Assembly: GCA_902772795.1 (NCBI GenBank)
Contig: CACYBZ010000249.1
Location: forward strand, 1 to 10,574
Reading direction: 5' to 3'
From: an uncultured Ruminococcus sp.
GTDB taxonomy: Bacteria; Bacillota; Clostridia; Oscillospirales; Acutalibacteraceae
DNA length: 10,574 nt
The notes under the pieces were generated by a model. The model made no database searches and had not been told where the DNA came from. It saw only the letters and a list, made by a program, of their open reading frames with translations. Position numbers and translations under genes: made by a program. This document shows, piece after piece, positions 1 through 6,959 of the stretch. Position 1 is the first letter of the stretch. Each line of letters begins with the position of its first letter.

Positions 1-88
1 AAGCAGGATTTTAAAGGGCGGCAGCCCTTAAACAGAAGCAGGATTTTAAAGGGCGGCAGCCCTTAAACAGAAGCAGGATTTTTAAGGG
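1..88. repeat. Tandem 35-bp palindromic repeats, two full copies and a truncated third
   Basis: Positions 1-35 and 36-70 are identical 35-bp units, and 71-88 is a third unit cut in the middle of its palindrome. Each unit carries an inverted core (AAAGGGC ... GCCCTTAAA) that can form a short hairpin. The same core occurs in the intergenic repeats at 7618-7754 and 9999-10142, so this is a dispersed family. The truncated copy ends in AAGGG at 84-88, which is the ribosome site of the sortase at 98. The array may continue left of the window. It has no spacers of CRISPR type. Confidence 0.9.
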
Positions 89-97
89 TTGAATACT

Positions 98-976
98 ATG
101 GACGATAAAATAAGAAAATGGATTAGAATAGTGATTGTGCTTATTGGAATAGGGATTTTGGTTTATCCGTCACTGAGTGAATTTTTAATGGAACGAAATT
201 CCAGTCGTGCGATTGCTGTATATGATGATACGGTCAGTAAAATGCAGGAGGAAAAATTAAATGCTATGTTTGAAGAAGCAGAAGCCTACAACAAAAGACT
301 GGTTTCTTCAACAGGGTATGAAAAACCCCCTGTCAATGCAGAGGGAAAACCGATAACGCCCGAAAGCTATAACCGTATTCTGAATGTGGAAAACAATGGT
401 ATGATGGGATATATCACCATTCCTAAATTAAATGAAACCATACGAATTTTTCACGGAACAGAAGAAGCTGTCTTGCAGGTTGGTGTAGGACATCTGGAAA
501 GTACATCACTTCCTGTCGGAGGAGCAGATACCCACGCCGTATTGTCAGGACACAGAGGGTTGCCGTCCGCCAATCTGTTCACCGACCTTGACAGACTGGA
601 AAAAGGCGATATTTTTTACATCAAAATTCTGAACAGAACATTTTGTTATGAAATCGACCAAATTGTTACGGTGTTGCCGAGTGACACCAAAGAGCTTGCT
701 ATTCAGAAAGGCAAAGACTATGTAACCCTTGTGACTTGTACGCCATACGGTGTCAATTCCCATAGACTTTTAGTCAGAGGACGGCGGACAGATTTTGATG
801 AAACACAGGATATTCCGATTTATCACAGTACCGTAGAATTAGACACATTCTGGTCAAGATTACCTGTTCAGTACAGACATATGCTGACAGGTGTAGGTGT
901 CATTATCGTATTTTTAATTTTTTGGACTTCAGGAAAACTGATAATCAGACGAATAAAGAAAAGGAGGGAGTCCTGA
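98..976 (+). CDS. Class C (pilin-polymerising type) sortase
   Basis: Membrane-anchored transpeptidase that should cleave LPXTG-type sorting signals between Thr and Gly and join pilin subunits through isopeptide bonds at the outer membrane face. The 292-residue protein has an N-terminal membrane segment (about 9-27), the catalytic sortase fold, and a second C-terminal membrane segment (about 262-280) followed by a basic tail, an arrangement typical of class C. Catalytic residues are visible: His152 in SGHRGLP, Cys214 in TLVTCTPYG and Arg223 in HRLLVRG. The region where the usual Asp-Pro-Phe/Trp lid motif would sit (about 65-92) shows no such motif. ATG 98 is chosen over TTG 89 because AAGGG at 84-88 is 9 nt away from it; TTG 89 would abut this site. 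Its stop overlaps the pilin start (TGATG). The family is clear; the lid statement is by eye. Confidence 0.93.
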   Translation: MDDKIRKWIRIVIVLIGIGILVYPSLSEFLMERNSSRAIAVYDDTVSKMQEEKLNAMFEEAEAYNKRLVSSTGYEKPPVNAEGKPITPESYNRILNVENNGMMGYITIPKLNETIRIFHGTEEAVLQVGVGHLESTSLPVGGADTHAVLSGHRGLPSANLFTDLDRLEKGDIFYIKILNRTFCYEIDQIVTVLPSDTKELAIQKGKDYVTLVTCTPYGVNSHRLLVRGRRTDFDETQDIPIYHSTVELDTFWSRLPVQYRHMLTGVGVIIVFLIFWTSGKLIIRRIKKRRES

Positions 977-1719
977 TGAAATATCGTAATCAAAATCAAA
1001 GAAAAATTTGTCTGTGTCTGTTGTCAGGACTTCTTTTCTTTATGATGAGTATACTGACGTTGTTTTCCGCCTATGCAGAAAATAACAGATACAGTCTGAC
1101 GCTTCATTGTGAGGCTGAGGGCGACAAACAGACAACAGCCATAACGAATGATGAATTTGCTATTATCAACATAGCCGATGTGACCATAGATAAAGCCGAA
1201 AATACGTATAATCTTCATTATGTTACTCTGGAAAAATACAAGAACGACGTTCCGCAGTGGGAAGACATTTCCGCATCTCAGATGCGGGACATGGCGGAAA
1301 GACTTTCCAGAAAGGTACAAAGTAAGGATTATCTTGATATACAGACAACTGACAGCAAGGGAAATGCCGTTTTTTCGTCTTTGCGTGGCGGTTTATATCT
1401 TGTCATACGCACAAGGACGACAAACGCTGACTATATTTTTGAACCGTTTATTGTGAGTGTTCCGCAGACAGTCAATGGAATTCTGACAGAAGATGTTGTT
1501 TCTTCGCCGAAATTTGAACAGAAGAAACCTGTTATTCCGAAAGATCAGCCTGTTGTTCCGAATACACCGTCCACGGTAGTGACAACAACGGGGAACAACG
1601 GAGATTATCTGCCTCAGACAGGTCAGATAGTCGTACCTGTTTTTATCTTTCTGGGGTTGGGTGTCGTGTGCGTGACAGCAGGAATAATCTTATATATAAC
1701 AGGAAAAAACGATGAATAA
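976..1719 (+). CDS. LPQTG-anchored pilin-like surface protein
   Basis: Predicted sortase substrate and probable pilus or surface-fibre subunit. The 247-residue precursor has a basic N-terminus, a hydrophobic signal core (about 11-30) and a likely signal peptidase site after AYA (residue 34). The mature part carries a segment (about 128-163) resembling SpaA/Cna-B-type pilin domains (GNAVFSSLRGGLYLV, then EPFIVSVP). A proline-rich stalk (about 184-200) precedes LPQTG at 212-216, a membrane segment (219-241) and a very short tail. The tail GKNDE has one Lys and two acidic residues, not the usual cluster of basic residues. The Glu often found after YLV in isopeptide-forming domains is Arg here, so an internal isopeptide bond is uncertain. 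ATG 976 is chosen because AAGGAGGG (961-968) lies 7 nt upstream. The gene sits between two sortases and overlaps both. At this length it is more likely a minor or basal pilin than the shaft subunit; that is inference. Confidence 0.85.
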   Translation: MKYRNQNQRKICLCLLSGLLFFMMSILTLFSAYAENNRYSLTLHCEAEGDKQTTAITNDEFAIINIADVTIDKAENTYNLHYVTLEKYKNDVPQWEDISASQMRDMAERLSRKVQSKDYLDIQTTDSKGNAVFSSLRGGLYLVIRTRTTNADYIFEPFIVSVPQTVNGILTEDVVSSPKFEQKKPVIPKDQPVVPNTPSTVVTTTGNNGDYLPQTGQIVVPVFIFLGLGVVCVTAGIILYITGKNDE

Positions 1720-2353
1720 TAAGAGAAAGTTTTCAAAGAAGAAATTAGGAAAAAATCTGTTGATAGCAGGGATAGTGTACCTTTTACTGGCACTATCCCT
1801 TTTTGCCTATAACAGAATAACGGATTTTCGTGCAGGAAAGTTTTCCGAAAAAGTGATGGAGGAAATGTCAGAATATATACGGTCTGAAAATACGAAAAAG
1901 CCAGAACAGCACAATCAGGATACAGACAAAGGAATTGAGGAAAGCAGAGAAAATCAGGCAGTAAGATTTGAGGGATATGACTTTATCGGGTATCTGACAA
2001 TAGAAAAATTGTCATTGAATCTGCCCATCATGTCAGACTGGAATTATGACAGGCTGAATATTTCGCCGTGTCGTTATTCAGGAGGGGTAAAAACTTCTGA
2101 TTTAGTCATAGCAGGTCATAATTACAGCAGTCATTTCGGAAATCTTTCCTATCTGGAAAAAGGGGATATCGTGCTTTATACCGATTTTTCCGAAAATACA
2201 TATCGCTATCGTGTGGAACTCATAGAAGTTCTTCTTCCGGATGAAACAGAGAAGATGTCAGCAGGAAAATACGATTTGTCGTTATTTACCTGTAATCTCA
2301 GTGGACAGGCAAGAGTAACAGTACGGTGTAAGAAGGTGAATTTATTTCGTTAG
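1712..2353 (+). CDS. Second sortase, class B/D-like or unassigned
   Basis: Second transpeptidase of the cassette, possibly attaching the finished fibre or the LPQTG protein to peptidoglycan. The 213-residue protein has a basic N-terminus, one membrane segment (about 15-33), a charged linker (about 40-85) rich in Glu and Lys, and a sortase domain to the end. His136 (IAGHNYSSHFG), Cys194 (SLFTCNLSGQ) and Arg201 (ARVTVRC) fit the catalytic triad. It lacks the C-terminal membrane anchor and the TLxTCTPYG signature of the class C enzyme at 98, so the two are not duplicates. The start overlaps the pilin stop by 8 nt, and AGGA at 1701-1704 is 7 nt upstream. A terminator follows at 2381-2414, making it the last gene of the operon. 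The subclass cannot be fixed by eye. Confidence 0.88.
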   Translation: MNNKRKFSKKKLGKNLLIAGIVYLLLALSLFAYNRITDFRAGKFSEKVMEEMSEYIRSENTKKPEQHNQDTDKGIEESRENQAVRFEGYDFIGYLTIEKLSLNLPIMSDWNYDRLNISPCRYSGGVKTSDLVIAGHNYSSHFGNLSYLEKGDIVLYTDFSENTYRYRVELIEVLLPDETEKMSAGKYDLSLFTCNLSGQARVTVRCKKVNLFR

Positions 2354-2380
2354 CAGTCTTTTTCAGCAAAGACGATATTG

Positions 2381-2414
2381 ACAGGACGGCAGATTTTGTG
2401 CCGTCTGTTTTTTT
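2381..2414 (+). terminator. Intrinsic terminator of the sortase operon
   Basis: GACGGCA (2385-2391) pairs with TGCCGTC (2399-2405). ACA at 2381-2383 extends the stem with TGT at 2406-2408, leaving one bulged G. A run of seven T follows at 2408-2414. It lies 28 nt after the second sortase stop. Confidence 0.88.
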
Positions 2415-2464
2415 GGAGATTGCATTTTTCCAGAAAACAAGGTGATTATCTTACTGTAAAACAG

Positions 2465-2493
2465 TTGAAACAGAAAAAAATATATGGTAAAAT
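2465..2493 (+). promoter_or_regulatory. Candidate distal sigma-A-type promoter
   Basis: TTGAAA (2465-2470), a 17-bp spacer and TAAAAT (2488-2493), each hexamer 5/6 to consensus. Initiation near 2500 would give the downstream operon a leader of about 250 nt. Its A/T-rich setting makes chance occurrence possible; the promoter at 2626 is stronger. Confidence 0.4.
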
Positions 2494-2625
2494 ATCACAT
2501 AAAGAAATAAATGTTTACGGAAAACAGTTCATTACAGGCAGAAAGTCAGTCCGCAGACGTTTCATAACAAGCCGGTGGCAGATGGGATTGCGTGAATAAA
2601 AAATATTATATTTTATACAAAAATG

Positions 2626-2654
2626 TTGACAAATAGACAAAAAATAAGTATAAT
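2626..2654 (+). promoter_or_regulatory. Consensus sigma-A promoter of the acyl-carrier operon
   Basis: TTGACA (2626-2631) and TATAAT (2649-2654) are perfect consensus hexamers with a 17-bp spacer. Initiation is expected near 2661, leaving a leader of about 85 nt before the ATG at 2747. Such a strong core promoter suggests high constitutive transcription unless the leader limits it. Confidence 0.85.
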
Positions 2655-2661
2655 GTCGATA

Positions 2662-2717
2662 AAGAATTATGTATTTTCTGAGGGTTAAAACAGTGGTACA
2701 GAAATGATGTAATTCTT
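2662..2717 (+). promoter_or_regulatory. 5'-terminal leader hairpin
   Basis: AAGAATTA (2662-2669) is an exact inverted repeat of TAATTCTT (2710-2717). Two G-U pairs and one more U-A pair extend it to 2672/2707. Inside, TTTCTG (2675-2680) pairs with CAGAAA (2699-2704), leaving an 18-nt loop. The structure starts almost at the predicted transcription start and ends 12 nt before the GGAGG ribosome site (2730-2734). It could protect the 5' end of the mRNA or be regulatory. It matches no riboswitch class I know and has no T-run, so it is not a terminator. Confidence 0.5.
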
Positions 2718-2746
2718 AAAAAATATTTTGGAGGCGTAATAAAAGC

Positions 2747-4135
2747 ATGAAAGAAACCTATTCGTTGACAGCGGCACAGAATATGCATTATCAATGGATA
2801 AAAGAGTACAAGACACAGCAAGTGTCGGGACTGAGCATTGTTGCCGCTTTTCAGGCAGATATTGATATTCCGTTGCTGAAAAGAAGTATAGAACTTGAAA
2901 AAGAAAGATACTCCTGTCTTAGACTTCGCTTTACTAAACCGGACGAGAACGGAGAAATACAGCAGTATATTGCGGAGTGTGAGCCTGAAGAGTTTGTGGA
3001 AAAGGATTTCACAGGTATGACCATGCAGGAAGCGGACAATATCATGCAGCACTGGGCTTATGAAACATTTGACGGTGACGATATCCCGATGTGTGAATTC
3101 CGTATAGTCAGGCTTCCCGACAACTATACAGGGTTCTTTGTCCACATGGATCACAGACTTAATGACTCCGTTGGTGTTGCCGTAATGGCTACGGATATCA
3201 TGAATCTGTATAAACACCTGAAATTCGGTGAAGACTATCCTGCCCCCCTGGCAGATTTTGAAAAGGTGCTTGTTGCCGACCTCAAAAAAGCCGCCAATGA
3301 AAAGCGTCTTGCCAAAGCAAAGCATTTCTGGGACGAACAGCTTGACACTCTGGGAGAGCCGTTGTATTCAGATATACAGGGACCCTCTGTGCTGGAGAAA
3401 GCCCGTAAAAAGCATAATGATCCCAATCTGAGAGCAGCCGATATTGAAAGAAAAGAACTTTTTGTGGCAGTAAAGGATTATCAGCTTGAAGTTGACAGTA
3501 TGCAGCGTGCCATCAATTTCTGTCTGTACAATCAGATATCGCCGACCAATCTTCTGCTTCTTGTCATCAGAACGTATCTTTCCAAGATGAACAACGGTCA
3601 GGAAGATATTACCGTAGAGAATTTTATTTCCAGACGTTCCACACGTGACGAACTGACATCAGGCGGCAGCCGTACAATCTGTTTCCCGTGCAGAACGGTA
3701 ATATCAGGAGATACCACCTTTATTGATGCTGCAAGAAAGATACAGAACCATCAGAACCATCTGTATATGTTCAGCGGATATGACCCTGAACGGATAAGGG
3801 CGGAAATGAAGAAACGCTACAATACGCCTGATGATACTACCTATGTCAGCGTATATCTTACCTATCAGCCTCCGATGAATACAAAAGACCTTAATCCGAA
3901 TGCGGAAAAAATGCCTGTTTATGTCAAATGGTTTGCCAACGGTGCCGCTACCAAAAAAATGTATCTTACTGTTTCTCACCTGCCCGACAGAAAGCTCAAT
4001 TTTTCCTATCACTATCAGACGGCAGAACTGACAGAAAAAGATGCCGAGAGAATGTATTATTACATGATGCGTATTTTGTTCAGAGGTATTGAAGACCCGG
4101 GCAGAACACTTTCCGAAATTATTGATATGGTATAA
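2747..4135 (+). CDS. Free-standing condensation-domain acyltransferase
   Basis: Single-domain protein (462 residues) of the NRPS condensation/PapA-like acyltransferase superfamily, expected in the cytoplasm. It should transfer an acyl group from a carrier-protein thioester to an amine or alcohol acceptor. The condensation-domain motifs occur in order: YSLTAAQ at 5-11 (C1-like), ERYSCLRLRF at 53-62 (C2-like), DHRLNDS at 135-141 at the HHxxxDG site, FWDEQL at 194-199, and ICFPCR at 311-316 (like the NxLPxR motif). The second, catalytic His (136) and the structural Asp (140) are kept, while the first His is Asp and the Gly is Ser. This could be a free-standing acyltransferase rather than part of a peptide assembly line. 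ATG 2747 follows GGAGG at 2730-2734. It is first in an operon with a carrier protein and acyl ligase, its probable thioester supply. Acyl donor and acceptor are unknown. Confidence 0.82.
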   Translation: MKETYSLTAAQNMHYQWIKEYKTQQVSGLSIVAAFQADIDIPLLKRSIELEKERYSCLRLRFTKPDENGEIQQYIAECEPEEFVEKDFTGMTMQEADNIMQHWAYETFDGDDIPMCEFRIVRLPDNYTGFFVHMDHRLNDSVGVAVMATDIMNLYKHLKFGEDYPAPLADFEKVLVADLKKAANEKRLAKAKHFWDEQLDTLGEPLYSDIQGPSVLEKARKKHNDPNLRAADIERKELFVAVKDYQLEVDSMQRAINFCLYNQISPTNLLLLVIRTYLSKMNNGQEDITVENFISRRSTRDELTSGGSRTICFPCRTVISGDTTFIDAARKIQNHQNHLYMFSGYDPERIRAEMKKRYNTPDDTTYVSVYLTYQPPMNTKDLNPNAEKMPVYVKWFANGAATKKMYLTVSHLPDRKLNFSYHYQTAELTEKDAERMYYYMMRILFRGIEDPGRTLSEIIDMV

Positions 4136-4152
4136 CAGAAAGGAATTTAGTT

Positions 4153-4392
4153 ATGGAACAGAAATTTAAAGAAATCGCAGAACGTTATTGTTCATTGAAA
4201 GCAGAAGATATTACCGACGACATGAACCTGCGTAGTGACCTTGGTCTGAGTTCTCTTGATTTAATGACCCTGCTGGGGGATATCGAAGATGAATTTGACA
4301 TTGAACTGGATTTTGGCGAAGATGAAAGCAAGCTTGCGGGTATTGTGACAGTGGAAGACGCTATTAACTTAGTCAAGGAGTATATGGACTAA
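4153..4392 (+). CDS. Acyl carrier protein
   Basis: Small acidic carrier protein of 79 residues, the usual ACP length, that carries an acyl group as a thioester on 4'-phosphopantetheine. The attachment site is Ser34 in DLGLSSLDLM, followed by the typical acidic helix (LGDIEDEFDI); here SSL replaces the more common DSL. It starts 17 nt after the condensation-protein stop with AGGA at 4141-4144, and lies between the transferase and the ligase, so it is probably dedicated to this pathway and not the housekeeping fatty-acid ACP. It needs a phosphopantetheinyl transferase, which is not in this window. A DltC-like or PCP-like role is possible, but no DltB or DltD homologue is adjacent. Confidence 0.92.
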   Translation: MEQKFKEIAERYCSLKAEDITDDMNLRSDLGLSSLDLMTLLGDIEDEFDIELDFGEDESKLAGIVTVEDAINLVKEYMD

Positions 4393-4411
4393 GTCGGGGG
4401 GAAGGATATAT

Positions 4412-5944
4412 ATGACAAAAACTATCTATACGATGTGGAAAAGATGTGAAGCAAATTATGCCGATCTTCCCGCAGTACGCTGGCTTGTCAAAAAGGAAGT
4501 AAAGGAGTGCACATACGGTGAATTGGCTGCCGTTGTGACAGGAATAAGGAAAGGCTTTGCTGCACAGGGATTTTCTCATAAGCATATTGCCCTTATCGGT
4601 ACCAGTTCTGTAGAATGGATTGAAGCATATCTGTCTGTTGTCACGAGTGATAATGCAGCCGTTCCGATGGATTCAGGTCTGCCTGCGGAAGACCTGACAG
4701 ACCTTGTTTACCGTTGCGATGCAGAGGGTGTTTTTCTTGATGAAAAATTTGTTTCCCTTGTTCCCGAAATAAAAGCGAACTGTCCGAAAATCAGAAAAAT
4801 CTGGATACTTTCAGGAGAAGCGGCAGAGGGAACAGAAACCGTTGCCGACCTTATCGCTGACGGCGAGAGATGTGACGAACCTGCACCGCCTGAGGAAGAA
4901 GATGTATCTATGATTGTGTATACTTCCGGCACAACAGGAAAAAGTAAAGGTGTCATGCTTACGCAAAGCAATTTGTATTCCAATATTGAAGCGGTTCTTT
5001 ACGATGAAGACCCCGGACTGGTATTTCTGAGTGTTCTTCCCGTTCATCATGCTTTTTGTCTGGTAATGGACTGGCTCAACGGTTTCTGGATGGGTTCGGT
5101 ATTATGTATAAATGACAATCTTCGGCACATGATAAGAAATATAGGCATATACCAGCCTGATGTCATGCTGATGGTACCGCTTATGCTGGAAACCATCTAC
5201 AAGCGTCTGAAATCATTCGGGGCAGAAGTTCCTCCGCAGATACTTGCGGGTAAGTTGTTTGGTACGAAACTTACCCGAATCTTTACCGGCGGTGCTCATC
5301 TTGACCCGTACTATATTGATGAGTTTGAAAAATACGGCATAAAAGTCTATGAAGGCTATGGTATGTCGGAGTGTTCGCCTGTCATCACGACCAACAAGGA
5401 AGGAAACTGCAAGAAAGGTTCTATCGGAAAGCCTCTTCCGAATGTCGAGGTAAAATTTGAAAACGGTGAAATCCTTGTCCGTGGCACAAGTGTCATGAAA
5501 GGTTACTACAAGATGGAAAAAGAAACCAGCGAAACACTCAAAGACGGCTGGCTGCATACAGGCGACAAGGGCTATATGGACGAAGACGGTTTTATTTTTA
5601 TCAATGGCAGAGTCAAGAATCTGATTATTCTTTCCAACGGAGAAAACATCTCTCCCGAAGAAATAGAGGGAAAACTTGCTCTGAATGACCTTATTGATGA
5701 GATTATTGTCACAGGTGAAGATAATCTGCTCACTGCACGTATCTATCCCGAAAAGGAACTTGTTGCTGATATGAGTGAAGAAGAAATAGCAGAGGCTCTG
5801 CAAAAAATCCTTGATGAATACAACAAGTCACAGCCGACCTATAAGCAACTTTCAAGACTGGTGGTAAGAAAAAATCCTTTCCTGAAAAATGCTTCCAGAA
5901 AAATCATTCGCCATGAAGTATTAAGAGATGAACCAATTGTATGA
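4412..5944 (+). CDS. AMP-forming acyl ligase (ANL superfamily, acyl-CoA/acyl-ACP synthetase type)
   Basis: Activates a carboxylic acid with ATP to an acyl-adenylate and passes it to a thiol, here most likely the adjacent carrier protein. The 510-residue protein is a complete adenylation enzyme: P-loop YTSGTTGKSKG at 170-180, YEGYGMSE at 313-320, TGD at 383-385 with Asp385 expected to bind the ribose, the hinge region GRVKNLIILSNGENISPEEIE at 399-419, and the C-terminal catalytic Lys497 in NASRKIIR. The YEGYGMSECSP region resembles medium- or long-chain fatty-acyl synthetases more than amino-acid adenylation domains, so a fatty or aryl acid is the likelier substrate; this is inference. The start has a strong GGGGGGAAGG site at 4396-4405. 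The stop overlaps the hydrolase start in ATGA, indicating translational coupling. Coenzyme A as the acceptor cannot be excluded. Confidence 0.9.
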   Translation: MTKTIYTMWKRCEANYADLPAVRWLVKKEVKECTYGELAAVVTGIRKGFAAQGFSHKHIALIGTSSVEWIEAYLSVVTSDNAAVPMDSGLPAEDLTDLVYRCDAEGVFLDEKFVSLVPEIKANCPKIRKIWILSGEAAEGTETVADLIADGERCDEPAPPEEEDVSMIVYTSGTTGKSKGVMLTQSNLYSNIEAVLYDEDPGLVFLSVLPVHHAFCLVMDWLNGFWMGSVLCINDNLRHMIRNIGIYQPDVMLMVPLMLETIYKRLKSFGAEVPPQILAGKLFGTKLTRIFTGGAHLDPYYIDEFEKYGIKVYEGYGMSECSPVITTNKEGNCKKGSIGKPLPNVEVKFENGEILVRGTSVMKGYYKMEKETSETLKDGWLHTGDKGYMDEDGFIFINGRVKNLIILSNGENISPEEIEGKLALNDLIDEIIVTGEDNLLTARIYPEKELVADMSEEEIAEALQKILDEYNKSQPTYKQLSRLVVRKNPFLKNASRKIIRHEVLRDEPIV

Positions 5945-6918
5945 GTAAACTGACAGACCTTTCTGAAACAAGATATACCCATATTTCAGGCACAGATAAT
6001 CTGCCGCTCAGTGTTCTCCGCATAGAACCTGAAGACCCCAAAGCCGTAAAGGGTATCGTACAGATAATACACGGAAAAAATGAACATAAAGGACGCTATA
6101 CCGTATTTATGCGGTTTCTGGCAAGACATGGATATATTACCGTTGTCAATGACCATCGTGGACACGGTGAGAGTGTCATCGACCCTGATGACAGAGGATA
6201 TTTTTATCAGGGCGGTTCAGATGCACTGGTAGAAGACATTCATGAAATCACACTGGAGATTAAAAGATATGCTGCTGAAAAATGTGGCAGAAACAATCTT
6301 CCGATGATACTGCTTGGTCACAGTATGGGTTCTTTGGCAGCACGTTGCTATATCAGAAAATATGATGCAGATATCAGCAAACTGTGTCTGACAGGTTCTC
6401 CGTCCAGATCGGAAAGAATAACACAGGGATTGCAGGTTCTGCATATTCTCAAGAAGATGGAGGGAAAACGGTCACGTTCTTTGCTGGCAAAGAAGCTGAT
6501 TATGGGCGTATCTTATGAACGCAAGTTCAGAAAAGAAGGTTTGAAAAATGCCTGGACGAATTCCGAAAGAAAAGCGGTAGTAGAGCATAATAACGACCCG
6601 TTGTGTAAATTCAACTTTACACTGAGCGGTTACGAGGAGATGCTGAAAATGGCAGAACTCGCCTATGCGGGAAATTATGTTCCCCGTAATCCTGACATGG
6701 CTGTATGTTTTTTTTCAGGTGAGGACGACCCGTGTGCCTTATCCCGTCAGAAATTCATTGAAGCAATGCAACTGATGAAAAACATTGGATATACCGATGT
6801 GCGTTGTATATTGTATAAGGGTATGCGTCATGATATTCTGCACGAAAAAAACAAAATGCGTGTATATAACGATATTCTCCGCTTCATCGAAGCAGTCAGA
6901 AAAGCTGACAAGAGCTGA
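5941..6918 (+). CDS. Alpha/beta-hydrolase, monoacylglycerol-lipase / lysophospholipase-like
   Basis: Soluble serine hydrolase of 325 residues in the Hydrolase_4 group. The fold is complete: the oxyanion-region strand QIIHGKNEHKGRY (41-53), DHRGHGES (71-78), nucleophile elbow GHSMGS with Ser128, acid Asp263 in SGEDDPC (Asp262 is an alternative), and His297 in GMRHDILHE. The HGKNEHKGRY and RGHGES signatures are characteristic of monoacylglycerol lipases and lysophospholipases. A Lys/Arg-rich helical region (about 160-215) probably forms the cap. No signal peptide is seen. It begins in the ATGA overlap with the ligase and has no strong ribosome site, so translation is probably coupled. In this operon it could hydrolyse the acyl product, supply the fatty acid from a lipid or edit the carrier; the sequence does not decide between these. 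Confidence 0.88.
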   Translation: MSKLTDLSETRYTHISGTDNLPLSVLRIEPEDPKAVKGIVQIIHGKNEHKGRYTVFMRFLARHGYITVVNDHRGHGESVIDPDDRGYFYQGGSDALVEDIHEITLEIKRYAAEKCGRNNLPMILLGHSMGSLAARCYIRKYDADISKLCLTGSPSRSERITQGLQVLHILKKMEGKRSRSLLAKKLIMGVSYERKFRKEGLKNAWTNSERKAVVEHNNDPLCKFNFTLSGYEEMLKMAELAYAGNYVPRNPDMAVCFFSGEDDPCALSRQKFIEAMQLMKNIGYTDVRCILYKGMRHDILHEKNKMRVYNDILRFIEAVRKADKS

Positions 6919-6959
6919 CCTGAACGGCAAAAAAATCAACGGTTTTATCCTGTTATATC

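Larger units (their letters stand above)
2354..2746. other. Intergenic region between the sortase operon and the acyl-carrier operon
   Basis: These 393 bp hold the sortase terminator, two forward promoter candidates and a structured leader. A frame open at 2378-2599 overlaps the terminator, has no good ribosome site and is rich in Lys, Arg and Gln with no family resemblance, so it is not called. Between 2494 and 2620 no gene or clear RNA element is recognised. Confidence 0.7.

Noticed and set aside
1..88. CRISPR array
   Set aside because: The units are contiguous without unique spacers, contain an internal palindrome and match intergenic repeats elsewhere in the window. No cas gene is present.
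2378..2599. 73-residue open frame on the + strand
   Set aside because: It begins inside the terminator hairpin, has no good ribosome site and covers a promoter. Its composition is that of translated A-rich intergenic DNA.
2662..2717. Known riboswitch class
   Set aside because: None of the conserved cores I know (TPP, SAM, FMN, cobalamin, c-di-GMP, purine, T-box, THF) is seen, and there is no terminator or obvious ribosome-site sequestration.
2606..3325. 239-residue open frame on the - strand
   Set aside because: It lies antisense over the promoter and the condensation gene, whose conserved motifs show which frame is coding. The frame itself has no recognisable domain.
5213..5803. 196-residue open frame on the - strand
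   Set aside because: It is entirely antisense to the acyl ligase, whose A5-A8 motifs lie here.
4153..5944. dlt operon (D-alanylation of teichoic acids)
   Set aside because: A ligase next to a carrier recalls DltA/DltC, but there is no DltB or DltD, the gene order differs, and the ligase motifs look fatty-acyl rather than D-alanine specific.
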